Of a stretch of 64,000 bases of DNA, positions 24,159 through 32,769 are shown one piece after another. The notes beneath the pieces were generated by a model that ran no database searches, was not told where the DNA came from, and worked only from the letters and a program-made list of their open reading frames with translations. The DNA is taken from NCBI RefSeq assembly GCF_037949285.1, contig NZ_CP149926.1, positions 2,025,501 through 2,089,500 of the forward strand, read 5' to 3'. The stretch's first letter is position 1. Every line of letters begins with the position of its first letter. A program made the translations under genes and the position numbers. Source of the stretch: Thioclava sp. GXIMD4216. Lineage in GTDB: Bacteria > Pseudomonadota > Alphaproteobacteria > Rhodobacterales > Rhodobacteraceae.

Positions 24159-26450
24159 ATGGCATCAGTGATCAGACGCAGCCTTCTGGCAGAAGACCCG
24201 TGCGAAGAGGCGGGCACCGGCCCCGTCCTTCTGGATGCGGTGACGTGGGAGGCACAGGGCTGCCGCCATCTGCGCGCGATGTTTGCCAACCCCTCACAGG
24301 CCGCGCAGATCACCCATCTGGACGGCGGCACGATCACCGAAACGCGCGATGTGGCTGGCGGGGCGATGCTCTGCGCCACGCTCGACGGCCCCCTGCCGGT
24401 GCAGATCACGACCCAGACCGATGCGACCACCCCGCCCCATATGCGCCCGCTTGCAATGGCCGAGGCGGAATGGGATCTGCTGCGCGATCGCAACTGCCTG
24501 TTCGGCCAACGTTTCGAGGAAAGCGCCGAGACGGTGCTGGACTGGCTCAGCTGGCATGCCGACCAGCATGCCGCCACCGGCGCGGTGATCCTCAACCGGT
24601 TTTCCGATGCGCCTTTCGTGGCGCAGCTGGCCAAGGGGCTGGATGACCGCGATCTGGAGATGGTGGTGATCGTCCTGGACTGCCCCGTCGCGATGGGCAA
24701 GCCCGGCATGGGCCCCGAAAGCCACCCCTTCCTTGCCCCCGACGCCCCCGGCAAGGACCGGATGGAGCCTCCCGCCCCCGATCCGTGGCGCGCGCCCCTC
24801 GGGCAGGGTCTGGTCTTCGAAATTGCGAAATGGCGGTTTCTGGCCGAAGCCCGCGCCGTACTGACGCTGGATGTCACGGACCTTCTGGCCCCCGTGGCCG
24901 ATGGCAGGATGGGCGCCTTCGATGCCTGCCTCGAGGCCCCTTCCGGGGTGATCATGCTGGTCGGGCGGCGGATCTATCCGTGGCGGGTGCGCAATGGTGC
25001 CGCGGAATGTTTCGCCGACCATATCTGCCGCCAGTTCGATGCGCGGCGCGGCACCGCACGCTGGGGATGTGCGCCCGCAAAGGCGGGGCTGGAGGCGACA
25101 TGGCGCATGGTGCGTGTGGCCTATGCCAAGCCCGATCCTGCGCATGTCTTCCCCTTCTGGCGGGCAATGGCGCTGCGCGTGCCGGGGCGCAAGGCGGCAG
25201 AGCTGGCCCCCAAGACCTCGCTGGTAGAGGACGAACAGCTTCTGGCGCTATCGCTGGATGTCTGGGGGCACAAGCCCGTGCGGCCTCCGGTCTCCAAGGT
25301 CAAACCCGCCCTCAAAGCGGCCCTGCGCGCCGGTCGCACCGCGATTGTCACCACGATGAAAAACGAAGGCCCGTTCATTCTGGAATGGCTGGCCTATCAC
25401 CGTGCGATCGGGGTGGATGATTTCCTGATCTATACCAATGACTGCACCGATGGCACCGATACGATGCTGGACATGCTGATGGCCAAGGGGCTGGTCCAGC
25501 ACCGCGAGAACCCGTGGCGTCCGGGGGGCGAGCTGAAGCCCCAGCATGCCGCCCTTCAGGCCGCCGAATCCGAACCCGTCATCCAGCAGGCAGGTTGGGC
25601 GATCTGTATGGATGTGGACGAGTTCATCAATATCAAGATCGGCGATGGCACCCTGACCGACCTTTATAAGGCGATGGGCGAGGCGAATATGATCTCGCTG
25701 ACATGGCGGCTGTTCGGTAATTGCGATGTGCATGACTATGAGGACCGCTTCCTTCTGGACCAGTTCACCACCTGCGCGCCGGAAGTCGTGCGCAAGCCGC
25801 ATCAGGCCTGGGGGTTCAAGACCCTGTTCCGCAATATGGATATCTACAAGAAGATGGGGGTGCACCGCCCCAAAGGTCTGGTGCCGGACCTGTGGGATCA
25901 GGTGAAATGGCTCAATGGGTCGGGCCAGCCCATGCCGCGCGAGATGTTCCGCAATGGCTGGCGCTCGACGCTGGAAACCTATGGCTATGACTGGGTGCAG
26001 CTCAACCATTATGCTGTGCGCTCTGCCGAGAGCTTTCTGGTCAAGCGTGACCGCGGGCGGGTGAACCATGTCGACCGCGATCAGGGGCTGAACTACTGGT
26101 TCCGGATGAACCATAATTTCGAGGAGGAACGCTCGATCCAGCGGATGATCCCCGCGCTACAGGCCGAATATGACCGCCTGATGGCCGATCCCGAGATCCG
26201 TGCCGCCCATGAAGCCGCCGTGGCCGCGCATCGCACCAAGATTGCCGAGCTGCGCGCCACCGAGAATTACGAGAACTTCTATGGCGACCTGACCAGTGCC
26301 AAATACGAACGGCTCTCGCGCATGCTCCAGCATTTCGGCTCTGCGGTGTTCAATGCCGGCCCCGACTGCCTGCCCGAAGACATGCATCTGCGCGACGTGG
26401 CCCCCGATTTTTTCTTCACGGTCGAACATGAGGGCGAGGCGGAGCACTAA
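24159..26450 (+). CDS. Large glycosyltransferase with degenerate N-terminal half
   Basis: A 763-aa protein. The C-terminal half (390-760) is a family 2-like transferase (Glyco_tranf_2_4/GT92 pattern): TTMKNEGPFILEWLAYHRAI, DDFLIYTNDCTDGTDTMLD and the DxD ICMDVDEFINI at D485/D487. Residues 110-300 look like a decayed copy: DRNCLFGQRFEESAETVLDW aligns with the KNEG helix, and LTLDVTDLL replaces the DxD. ATG 24159 is the likely start, since the long frame upstream is antisense to the 450-aa gene. The stop overlaps the start of a 54-aa ORF (TAATG), which leads into a second transferase gene. Confidence 0.75.
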   Translation: MASVIRRSLLAEDPCEEAGTGPVLLDAVTWEAQGCRHLRAMFANPSQAAQITHLDGGTITETRDVAGGAMLCATLDGPLPVQITTQTDATTPPHMRPLAMAEAEWDLLRDRNCLFGQRFEESAETVLDWLSWHADQHAATGAVILNRFSDAPFVAQLAKGLDDRDLEMVVIVLDCPVAMGKPGMGPESHPFLAPDAPGKDRMEPPAPDPWRAPLGQGLVFEIAKWRFLAEARAVLTLDVTDLLAPVADGRMGAFDACLEAPSGVIMLVGRRIYPWRVRNGAAECFADHICRQFDARRGTARWGCAPAKAGLEATWRMVRVAYAKPDPAHVFPFWRAMALRVPGRKAAELAPKTSLVEDEQLLALSLDVWGHKPVRPPVSKVKPALKAALRAGRTAIVTTMKNEGPFILEWLAYHRAIGVDDFLIYTNDCTDGTDTMLDMLMAKGLVQHRENPWRPGGELKPQHAALQAAESEPVIQQAGWAICMDVDEFINIKIGDGTLTDLYKAMGEANMISLTWRLFGNCDVHDYEDRFLLDQFTTCAPEVVRKPHQAWGFKTLFRNMDIYKKMGVHRPKGLVPDLWDQVKWLNGSGQPMPREMFRNGWRSTLETYGYDWVQLNHYAVRSAESFLVKRDRGRVNHVDRDQGLNYWFRMNHNFEEERSIQRMIPALQAEYDRLMADPEIRAAHEAAVAAHRTKIAELRATENYENFYGDLTSAKYERLSRMLQHFGSAVFNAGPDCLPEDMHLRDVAPDFFFTVEHEGEAEH

Positions 26451-26614
26451 TGGCAAACCGCTGGAAGAACACGCCAGTTAGGGTCGCGAGGATCCGCAGG
26501 CACGCGCGCAAAGCGGTCAACAGCCAGACAGACGGGCTGCCCCCCCCCCTCCGCGCCCAAGGCCGCGCCTGCCGGAGCCCCCTCGCAGGGACAGTGCAGG
26601 AGGCGGCCCCATGA
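26450..26614 (+). CDS. 54-aa coupled small ORF containing a C10 tract
   Basis: The ORF starts in the stop codon of the 763-aa gene (TAATG) after a GGCGGAG site, and its TGA overlaps the start of the 349-aa glycosyltransferase (ATGA). The product is basic at its N-terminus (NRWKNTPVRVARIRRHARKA) and Pro-rich later; I recognise no family. Codons 31-34 contain ten consecutive C (26540-26549). Gain of one C would join this frame to the downstream transferase without a stop, giving an N-terminally extended enzyme. It may be a real small protein, a translational coupler or a variable leader. Confidence 0.5.
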   Translation: MANRWKNTPVRVARIRRHARKAVNSQTDGLPPPLRAQGRACRSPLAGTVQEAAP

Positions 26615-27660
26615 ATATCCTCGGCATCAGCTGCATGAAGAACGAGGGCGCTTTCCTGCTGGAATGGATCGCCCATCACCGTGCCATCGGCATGGACCAT
26701 TTCCTGATCTATTCCAACGATTGCGAAGATGGCACCGATCTGATGCTGGACCGGTTGGCACAGATGGGCTGGCTCAGCCATGAACGCAATCCCGGCCCGT
26801 GGCGGCGTGGCCCGCAATGGGAAGCCCTGCTGCGCGCCGACGAGCATCCGGCACAGCAGCGCGCCGATTGGGTGCTGGTCTTCGACGTGGATGAATTCGT
26901 GAATATCCATCTGGGGGCGGGACGGTTTTCGGACCTGATCGCCGCCCTGCCCGACGCCGATGCCATCGCCCTGACATGGCGGCTTTTCGGCAATAACGGC
27001 GTGATCGACTATACCGACACCCCCGTAACGGACTGTTTCGACAAGGCCGCCCCCCCTGCCATGCTCTGGCCGTGGCGGGCCTCGCTGTTCAAGACGCTCC
27101 TGCGCAGAACCGGAGATTACCGCAAACTGGGGGTGCATCGCCCCCGTGGCCTGACACAGGGCGCGGCGCCGCGCTGGTTTGACGGCGCGGGCACTCCGCT
27201 CCCCGATCTCTACCAGAAAAACCGCCTTTTCACGCCACCCGATCGAAACTGCTGGGGCATGGTGCAGCTGAACCATTATGCGCTTGGGGCAATGGAAAAC
27301 TATGTTGTCAAATGCGACCGCGGACGGGCCAATCGCGATGTCGGAGGGTTCGACCTGTCCTACTGGGTGGAGCGCAATTTCTGCCAGGACGAGGACCGGA
27401 GCATCCAGCGCACAGCCCCGCTACGCGGACCGCTGTACCAGAGCCTGCTGGACGATCCCGTGCTCGGTGTCTTGCACGCGCAGGCCGTGCGCTGGCGTCA
27501 CGAGAAGATCCGGTCCCTGCTGCGCGAAGAGGCCCCGCGCGCCATGTTCGGGCGGCTTCTGCTGACCCCGCCGACGCGCCCCTTGTCAAAGGCCGATGCC
27601 CAGCGCATGCTGCGGCTGGCACATTTGGCACAGACCAGCCAGACCAAGCCGGATTTGTAA
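26611..27660 (+). CDS. Family 2-like glycosyltransferase
   Basis: A 349-aa enzyme paralogous to the C-terminal half of the 763-aa protein: SCMKNEGAFLLEWIAHHRAI, FLIYSNDCEDGTDLMLDRL and DxD in VLVFDVDEFVNIH at D92/D94. YVVKCDRGRAN matches FLVKRDRGRVN of its paralogue. No membrane segment is seen, so it probably acts at the cytoplasmic face. AGGAGG precedes ATG 26611. The start overlaps the 54-aa ORF stop and so belongs to a coupled three-cistron unit. A 9-bp inverted repeat overlaps its own stop codon. Confidence 0.85.
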   Translation: MNILGISCMKNEGAFLLEWIAHHRAIGMDHFLIYSNDCEDGTDLMLDRLAQMGWLSHERNPGPWRRGPQWEALLRADEHPAQQRADWVLVFDVDEFVNIHLGAGRFSDLIAALPDADAIALTWRLFGNNGVIDYTDTPVTDCFDKAAPPAMLWPWRASLFKTLLRRTGDYRKLGVHRPRGLTQGAAPRWFDGAGTPLPDLYQKNRLFTPPDRNCWGMVQLNHYALGAMENYVVKCDRGRANRDVGGFDLSYWVERNFCQDEDRSIQRTAPLRGPLYQSLLDDPVLGVLHAQAVRWRHEKIRSLLREEAPRAMFGRLLLTPPTRPLSKADAQRMLRLAHLAQTSQTKPDL

Positions 27661-27691
27661 ACAATACCGTATCAATCACAGCATTGTTTAC
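27657..27691 (+). promoter_or_regulatory. Inverted repeat overlapping a glycosyltransferase stop codon
   Basis: GTAAACAAT (27657-27665) and ATTGTTTAC (27683-27691) are perfect 9-bp arms around 17 bp, in an AT-rich 177-bp gap before the hydrolase-like gene. There is no T-run; it may be an operator or a 3'-end hairpin. Confidence 0.4.
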
Positions 27692-27837
27692 GCAATACCT
27701 TGTGGCCATTGCATTTTCTTGCGTTCACCATGATTTTGTCATTTTAAAATAGTGATAGGTTAACTGAAAATCGCAGATACTCTCTGCGCCGGTCCGGCAC
27801 TGTGTCCGGCCATTACCGAATTTGAAGGGGCCTCGCC

Positions 27838-28764
27838 ATGCAGGATATGAGCGTGAACAACTGGCAGACGCGGATGAGCGCGCTCGGGCAGGAATTCGGC
27901 CATTTCGAACAGTTGGGCCCAGCGCATGTGGCCCTGTTCAGCGAGGACGGGCCTGTCCTTCTGGTCAGTTTCGAACTGCGCGATGATCTGCTTGATACGG
28001 ATCAGGACGGTTTGCCCCTTGGCTACCGCATCGCGCAGGAGGGTGGCTGGTCCAGCCTGACACTCATTGCCGAGGATGCGACATGGTTCCGCGCGCCCGA
28101 GGTCTATGCCTATTTCGACCGGCTCGTCGATGACGGGGTCTTCGAAGACTATGACCGCGTCGTGTTTTACGGGGCGGGCTCTTGCGGCTATGCGGCGGCG
28201 GCTTTCTCTGTGGTGGCCCCCGATGCCACGGTGATCGCGATACAGCCGCAGGCCACGCTCGACCCGCGTCTGGCCGGTTGGGATAACCGTTATCCGGAAA
28301 TGCGGCGTATCAGTTTCTCGGACCGCTATGGTTTCGCGCCCGAAATGCTGGATGGCGCGAAACAGGCCTTCGTGGTCTACGATCCTTTGCAGCGGCTTGA
28401 TGCCATGCATGCCGCCCTTTTCCACCGTCCCAATGTCACGCTCCTGCCCTGCATTCTGGCGGGCGAGAATATCGAGGCAATGCTGGCGGGCTGCAACGTG
28501 CTGGAGCTGATGATCGCACGTGCCTGCGAGGGCAAGCTGACGGCGACAGAGTTCCGCAAGCTGTATCGCAACTGCCGTCAGAACATTGCCTATCTGCATA
28601 CCCTGCTGCGCAGCATCCGCCCGCAGGAACGGCTTTATCTCGAGGCGCTGATCTGCCGCGACGGGGCGCGCCGCTTTGATGCACCGCGTTTCCGCCGTCG
28701 CTATAACAAACTGGTCGAACTGCTTGCCCCGAACGGGATCGAACTGGAACCCGAGCCTGTCTGA
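27838..28764 (+). CDS. Alpha/beta-hydrolase-like protein with lost catalytic residues
   Basis: A 308-aa protein homologous to the third domain and tail of the 745-aa fusion. LGYRIAQEGGWSSL, YFDRLVDDGVFEDYDRVVFY and VVYDPLQRLDAMH align with their counterparts. The nucleophile elbow YGASMGGYAA has become YGAGSCGYAA, so the Ser position is Gly114, with Ser115 and Cys116 beside it. Asp182 is kept, but the catalytic His is replaced by Glu210 (ILAGE). It is probably a non-catalytic or altered hydrolase. ATG 27838 or ATG 27847 could start. It is the last gene of the locus, followed by a shared terminator. Confidence 0.7.
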   Translation: MQDMSVNNWQTRMSALGQEFGHFEQLGPAHVALFSEDGPVLLVSFELRDDLLDTDQDGLPLGYRIAQEGGWSSLTLIAEDATWFRAPEVYAYFDRLVDDGVFEDYDRVVFYGAGSCGYAAAAFSVVAPDATVIAIQPQATLDPRLAGWDNRYPEMRRISFSDRYGFAPEMLDGAKQAFVVYDPLQRLDAMHAALFHRPNVTLLPCILAGENIEAMLAGCNVLELMIARACEGKLTATEFRKLYRNCRQNIAYLHTLLRSIRPQERLYLEALICRDGARRFDAPRFRRRYNKLVELLAPNGIELEPEPV

Positions 28765-28807
28765 GCGGGCGATCACGGGCCCGATGCGATAAAGCAGGCA
28801 CAAAAAG

Positions 28808-28845
28808 GGCGATCCGTCATACCGACCGGATCGCCTGAACTTTTT
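28808..28845. terminator. Terminator between the hydrolase-like gene and DUF1127
   Basis: GGCGATCCG (28808-28816) pairs with CGGATCGCC (28827-28835), followed by TGAAC and TTTTT. The genes converge here. Confidence 0.7.
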
Positions 28846-28904
28846 ACGCCTTTGGCCTGACGGGCAAGGCAAGGCTGCCCTGCATCCCCGCCCTGAACCA
28901 CAAG

Positions 28905-29126
28905 TCAGAGATAGAACTTGTCGCGGAAGACATAGGTCACGATCTGGTCCCGACGGATCCCCTTGGCGGCAAGAGCCGCATCCGAAAGCCCGTTGAGGCG
29001 AACGATCTCGGACTGACGCGAACGCGCCTCTCCAAAGGCGACGAAAGCCCGACCGATCGCTTGGAAGAACCGCAGAACCGATGAGGTTGCCGCCGGTTTA
29101 CGCGGCATTTGTGCGATATGCGTCAT
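28905..29126 (-). CDS. DUF1127 small protein
   Basis: A 73-aa basic protein. The C-terminal part carries the DUF1127 pattern: LNGLSDAALAAKGIRRDQIV, preceded by an Arg/Gln-rich helix. ATG 29126 follows AGGAG at 8 bp, so the long upstream extension was rejected. Alphaproteobacterial DUF1127 proteins have been linked to RNA turnover and phosphate or carbon control. No target can be inferred here. It is a monocistronic gene. Confidence 0.88.
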   Translation of the reverse strand: MTHIAQMPRKPAATSSVLRFFQAIGRAFVAFGEARSRQSEIVRLNGLSDAALAAKGIRRDQIVTYVFRDKFYL

Positions 29127-29265
29127 TTGGAAAACTCCTGTATGCGTGCTTGCAGGACTTTCCCCCCCTATGGTCGGGTTTATGACAAAGCGTCGCAAGG
29201 GACCATGTGTAATGCTGCAGCCCCGCCATGCAACGCGCGCAAAGGCGGGGCGTCCCGTCTGCGGT

Positions 29266-30540
29266 CTAAATCCAGCCCAGCAGGTGCAGCCAGCCATAAT
29301 GCAGCGGTAGCAGAAGGAGATAGGTCAGCAAGGCCATGCTCAGGCACAAGCGGATCCCCGCCCGAAGCGGCACACGCGCTAATCCCATTGCCACAACGAT
29401 CGGCGCGGCCTGATAGGGCAGAAGCGGGGTCGAAAATCCGACGACCTGCAGCATCAGTACCCCCGAGAGCGGCAGCCCGCTTCCATCGGCAAGAGCCTGT
29501 GCCAGCGGAGTGAACAGCGCGGGCACACCATTAGCGGTTACCACAAAATTCAACAGCCCCGCCAGACCGGCCAGCGTCACCACATCGCTATAGCGCCCCT
29601 GCGCATCCAATGGCGCATAGGCCAGAAGCCCTGCCCCGATCCGCGCGCCCAGCCCGCTTTGCGCCACCAGCGCCGCAAGTCCCAGAATTGCCGCGACATA
29701 AAGCGCGCTTCTATGGTTCACCTTGGTGCCGAATTCCTCGCCGCTGACAAAACCGACCTTTGGTAGCAGGCACAGACAGGCTGCTGCCAGACCGATCCAT
29801 GCAGGCGCGATCTTATGCAGGGAATCGCTCAACCACAGCCCAAGCGTCACCACCAGCAACAGCGCCAGCCGCTTCTCTGCCGCCGTGATCGGTATCTGGG
29901 GGCTTTCGGCAGGCCGCAGGGTCAACCGATCACGGAACATAAGGAGAACACACGCCCCGAGCACGGCCCCCTTCAGTAGCCCCAGAACCGGCAGATTGGC
30001 CAGAAGATAGGGGAAATAGGACAGATGCAGGCCATAGCTTGTCTCGACCGCCCCCAGCATCACCAGATTGGGCACATTCGCAGGCAGCACCGAAGCCGAT
30101 AGCTGAAAGGTGCCCAGAGCGGTGGCCAGTGCCAGACCGACCCGCCCCGGACGCCCCGGCACCAACCCCGTTTCCTCCGCCAGCGCCAGAATAACCGGCA
30201 TCAGCAATGCGATACGCCCCATATTGGACGGCATGACAAAGGCCAGCCCGTAGCTGAGCGCGATCGTTCCGAAGACCAGCCGCGGATAGGACTGCCCCAG
30301 CCGCATCGCCAGCACCCGCGCAGCCCGCGCGGCAAGCCCCGTCTTGGCGATGGCCAGACCGATCACATAGCCGCTCAGGACCAGCCAGAATGCCGCCGAG
30401 GCAAAGCCCGAAAAGATGACCGAAGCCGGCGCGACCGAAAACATCATTGCCGCAGCAAAGAAGATCAGTGCCGTCAGATATTCGGGCAGCCTGCCACTGG
30501 CCCATAGCAGGATCGTCACCGCCACCAGAATCGCAACCAT
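29266..30540 (-). CDS. SLC13/DASS-family anion permease
   Basis: A 424-aa membrane protein with about 11-12 hydrophobic segments. Two inverted-repeat signatures are visible: FVMPSNMGRIALLMPV with LPANVPNLVMLG in the first half, and VVTANGVPALFTPLAQAL in the second. Family members carry dicarboxylates, citrate or sulfate with Na+ or H+. The canonical SNT motifs are altered (SNM, ANG), so specificity is open. ATG 30540 follows GGGGAG, while the upstream start lacks one. It is divergent from pyrC. Confidence 0.85.
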   Translation of the reverse strand: MVAILVAVTILLWASGRLPEYLTALIFFAAAMMFSVAPASVIFSGFASAAFWLVLSGYVIGLAIAKTGLAARAARVLAMRLGQSYPRLVFGTIALSYGLAFVMPSNMGRIALLMPVILALAEETGLVPGRPGRVGLALATALGTFQLSASVLPANVPNLVMLGAVETSYGLHLSYFPYLLANLPVLGLLKGAVLGACVLLMFRDRLTLRPAESPQIPITAAEKRLALLLVVTLGLWLSDSLHKIAPAWIGLAAACLCLLPKVGFVSGEEFGTKVNHRSALYVAAILGLAALVAQSGLGARIGAGLLAYAPLDAQGRYSDVVTLAGLAGLLNFVVTANGVPALFTPLAQALADGSGLPLSGVLMLQVVGFSTPLLPYQAAPIVVAMGLARVPLRAGIRLCLSMALLTYLLLLPLHYGWLHLLGWI

Positions 30541-30737
30541 CGTCCCCGCTCCCCGAATATCCCTCAGGACGGGTGATGGGCAGGCGGCATGTATTGTCAA
30601 TTTGGTCCCTGCGGTGTTTGCGCTCGGCCATAGCCCCCCGGCCTATACGACGCGTGGCAAAGTTTTCGACAAGAGTTTTCGACGCAGGCCCGCGCTTCGC
30701 GCTGGATTTGCGCGCCCGCTCGGGGTAATCGACACCC

Positions 30738-31778
30738 ATGACCCAGATCACCATTCCCCGCCCCGATGACTGGCACCTGCATCTGCGCGATGGCGCGATG
30801 CTGAAGGCCGTCGCCCCCGAGACCGCCCGCCATTTCGGCCGCGCGATCATCATGCCCAATCTGGTGCCGCCGGTCGTGACCGGCGCTCAGGCCTCTGCTT
30901 ACCGCGACCGTATCCTGAAGGCTCTGCCCGAAGGCGCGGAGTTCGAGCCGCTGATGGTGCTTTACCTCACCGAGGATACCGACCCGGAGGATGTGGCGGC
31001 AGCCCATGCCTCGGGTCTGGTGAAAGCGGTGAAGCTGTATCCCGCAGGCGCCACCACCAATTCGGCCTCGGGTGTGAAGGACTTCGACAAGGTCCGCCCC
31101 GTGCTGGAGAAAATGGCCGAGATCGGCCTGCCGCTTTGTGTGCATGGCGAGGTGACCGCGCCCGAGATCGATATCTTCGACCGTGAGGCCGTGTTCATTG
31201 ACCGTGTCCTTGATCCGGTGCTGCGCGCGGTCAAGGGCCTGCGCGTGGTCATGGAACATGTCACCACCAAGGACGGTGTGGAGTATGTGAAATCGCAGGG
31301 CGAGGACATGGGCGCCACGATCACCACGCACCATCTGATCATCAACCGCAACCACATCCTCGTGGGCGGGATCAAGCCGCATTACTACTGCCTGCCGGTG
31401 GCCAAACGCGAGGTGCACCGCCTTGCGCTGGTCGAGGCCGCAACCTCGGGCAACCCGCATTTCTTCCTCGGCACCGACTCGGCCCCGCATACCGATAACG
31501 CCAAGGAAAACCCCTGTGGCTGCGCGGGCTGCTTTACCGCGACCAATACGATGGCGCTTCTGGCCCATGTCTTCGAGGCCGAGGGCAAACTGGAGAACCT
31601 TGCTAAATTCGCAAGCGAGAATGGCCCCGCCTTCTACCGCCTGCCGGTGAATGCCGCCACGCTGACGCTGACCAAGACCGATGAGGCCGCCCAATGGCCC
31701 GCCAAGATCGCGGTCGAAGACAGCCCCGTGACTGTGTTTGATCCGGGCTTCCCCTGCTTCTGGCACGTCCAAGACTGA
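30738..31778 (+). CDS. pyrC: Dihydroorotase
   Basis: A 346-aa class II (E. coli PyrC type) zinc amidohydrolase that closes carbamoyl-aspartate to dihydroorotate in pyrimidine synthesis. The metal and substrate residues appear in [23 protein letters not shown] (the Lys that is carboxylated), VHGEVT, MEHVTT and GTDSAPH with the catalytic Asp. It sits 50 bp before pyrE with a strong hairpin between, so pyrE may be partly uncoupled. Pairing with pyrE shows a pyrimidine role. Confidence 0.97.
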   Translation: MTQITIPRPDDWHLHLRDGAMLKAVAPETARHFGRAIIMPNLVPPVVTGAQASAYRDRILKALPEGAEFEPLMVLYLTEDTDPEDVAAAHASGLVKAVKLYPAGATTNSASGVKDFDKVRPVLEKMAEIGLPLCVHGEVTAPEIDIFDREAVFIDRVLDPVLRAVKGLRVVMEHVTTKDGVEYVKSQGEDMGATITTHHLIINRNHILVGGIKPHYYCLPVAKREVHRLALVEAATSGNPHFFLGTDSAPHTDNAKENPCGCAGCFTATNTMALLAHVFEAEGKLENLAKFASENGPAFYRLPVNAATLTLTKTDEAAQWPAKIAVEDSPVTVFDPGFPCFWHVQD

Positions 31779-31785
31779 TATCTCC

Positions 31786-31811
31786 CGCGCCGGTCCTCCG
31801 GCGCGGTTTTT
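31786..31811 (+). terminator. Intercistronic terminator or attenuator between pyrC and pyrE
   Basis: CGCGCCGG (31786-31793) pairs with CCGGCGCG (31798-31805), followed by TTTTT, only 20 bp before the pyrE start. Confidence 0.8.
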
Positions 31812-31829
31812 CCTAGGAAGGTACTCCAC

Positions 31830-32510
31830 ATGATCCCCGCAAGCTTCCCCCCGAAAGAAGAGATCGCCCGCCTGACCGCGCGTATGCTGCTGGAAATCAA
31901 GGCCGTGCATTTCAATGCCCGCGAACCCTTCACGCTGGCCTCGGGCCTGCCGTCCCCCACCTATATTGACTGCCGCAAGCTGATCAGCTTCCCGCGTATC
32001 CGCTCGACGCTGATGGATTTCATGGCGGTGACCGTGATGCGCGAGGCGGGCTTTGAGGCATTCGACAATGTGGCCGGTGGCGAGACCGCAGGCATTCCCT
32101 TCGCCGCGATGGTGGCGGAACGTCTGGCCCTGCCGATGACCTATGTGCGCAAAAAGCCCAAGGGTTATGGCCGCAATGCCCGTATCGAGGGCGCGATGTC
32201 CGAAGGCGAACGCGTTCTGCTGATCGAGGATCTGACCACGGATGGCGGCTCGAAACTGTCCTTCGTGGATGCGATCCGCGAGACGGGCGCGACCTGCGGC
32301 CACACTTCGGTGATCTTCTATTACGGCATCTTTGACGAGACGATCCCGAACCTGCGCGAACATGGCGTCGAACTCTCCTATCTGTGCACCTGGTGGGACG
32401 TTCTGGCCGAGGCGCGCGCCCAAGGCGCCTTTGACGCCGAGACGCTGGACGAGGTCGAGGCCTTCCTCAAAGCGCCGCGCGCGTGGCAGGATGCTAATAA
32501 AAAAGACTGA
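31830..32510 (+). CDS. pyrE: Orotate phosphoribosyltransferase
   Basis: A 226-aa enzyme joining orotate to PRPP to give OMP. The PRPP loop is [14 protein letters not shown]. The substrate loop with [15 protein letters not shown] and the N-terminal [18 protein letters not shown] are intact. AGGAAGG precedes the start. It directly follows pyrC after a hairpin. A DnaA-box-containing gap separates it from dnaB. Confidence 0.96.
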   Translation: MIPASFPPKEEIARLTARMLLEIKAVHFNAREPFTLASGLPSPTYIDCRKLISFPRIRSTLMDFMAVTVMREAGFEAFDNVAGGETAGIPFAAMVAERLALPMTYVRKKPKGYGRNARIEGAMSEGERVLLIEDLTTDGGSKLSFVDAIRETGATCGHTSVIFYYGIFDETIPNLREHGVELSYLCTWWDVLAEARAQGAFDAETLDEVEAFLKAPRAWQDANKKD

Positions 32511-32544
32511 CCTTGGTCAGCGACAAGGGTCGCGCCAAGATTTC

Positions 32545-32553
32545 TGTGGATAA
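32545..32553 (-). promoter_or_regulatory. Perfect DnaA box upstream of dnaB
   Basis: TGTGGATAA is the reverse complement of the consensus TTATCCACA. A second, one-mismatch box (TTTTCCACA) lies at 32702-32710 nearer dnaB. Control of dnaB by DnaA is possible. No DUE or box cluster marks an origin. Confidence 0.45.
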
Positions 32554-32769
32554 GCCTGTGGGCGGGTCGGTGCGCAAAATGTGCACAAGCCCGCCCGCTT
32601 GCATTTTCCTTAGCCTCTTTACGCCGGATATGGTAGAAACGCCGCAATCCACCACAAAACCCGCCCCCGCAAGGGACGCCCGCAGGGCACGCTCCCCCAG
32701 TGTTTTCCACATTGAGTTACGCGAGCGAGATAAGGTAAGAGACCCCCTCACGGGTATCGAGGCATTGAG

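Noticed and set aside
32545..32710. A chromosomal replication origin before dnaB
   Set aside because: Only one perfect and one near-perfect DnaA box, no AT-rich unwinding region and no dnaA, hemE or parAB neighbours.
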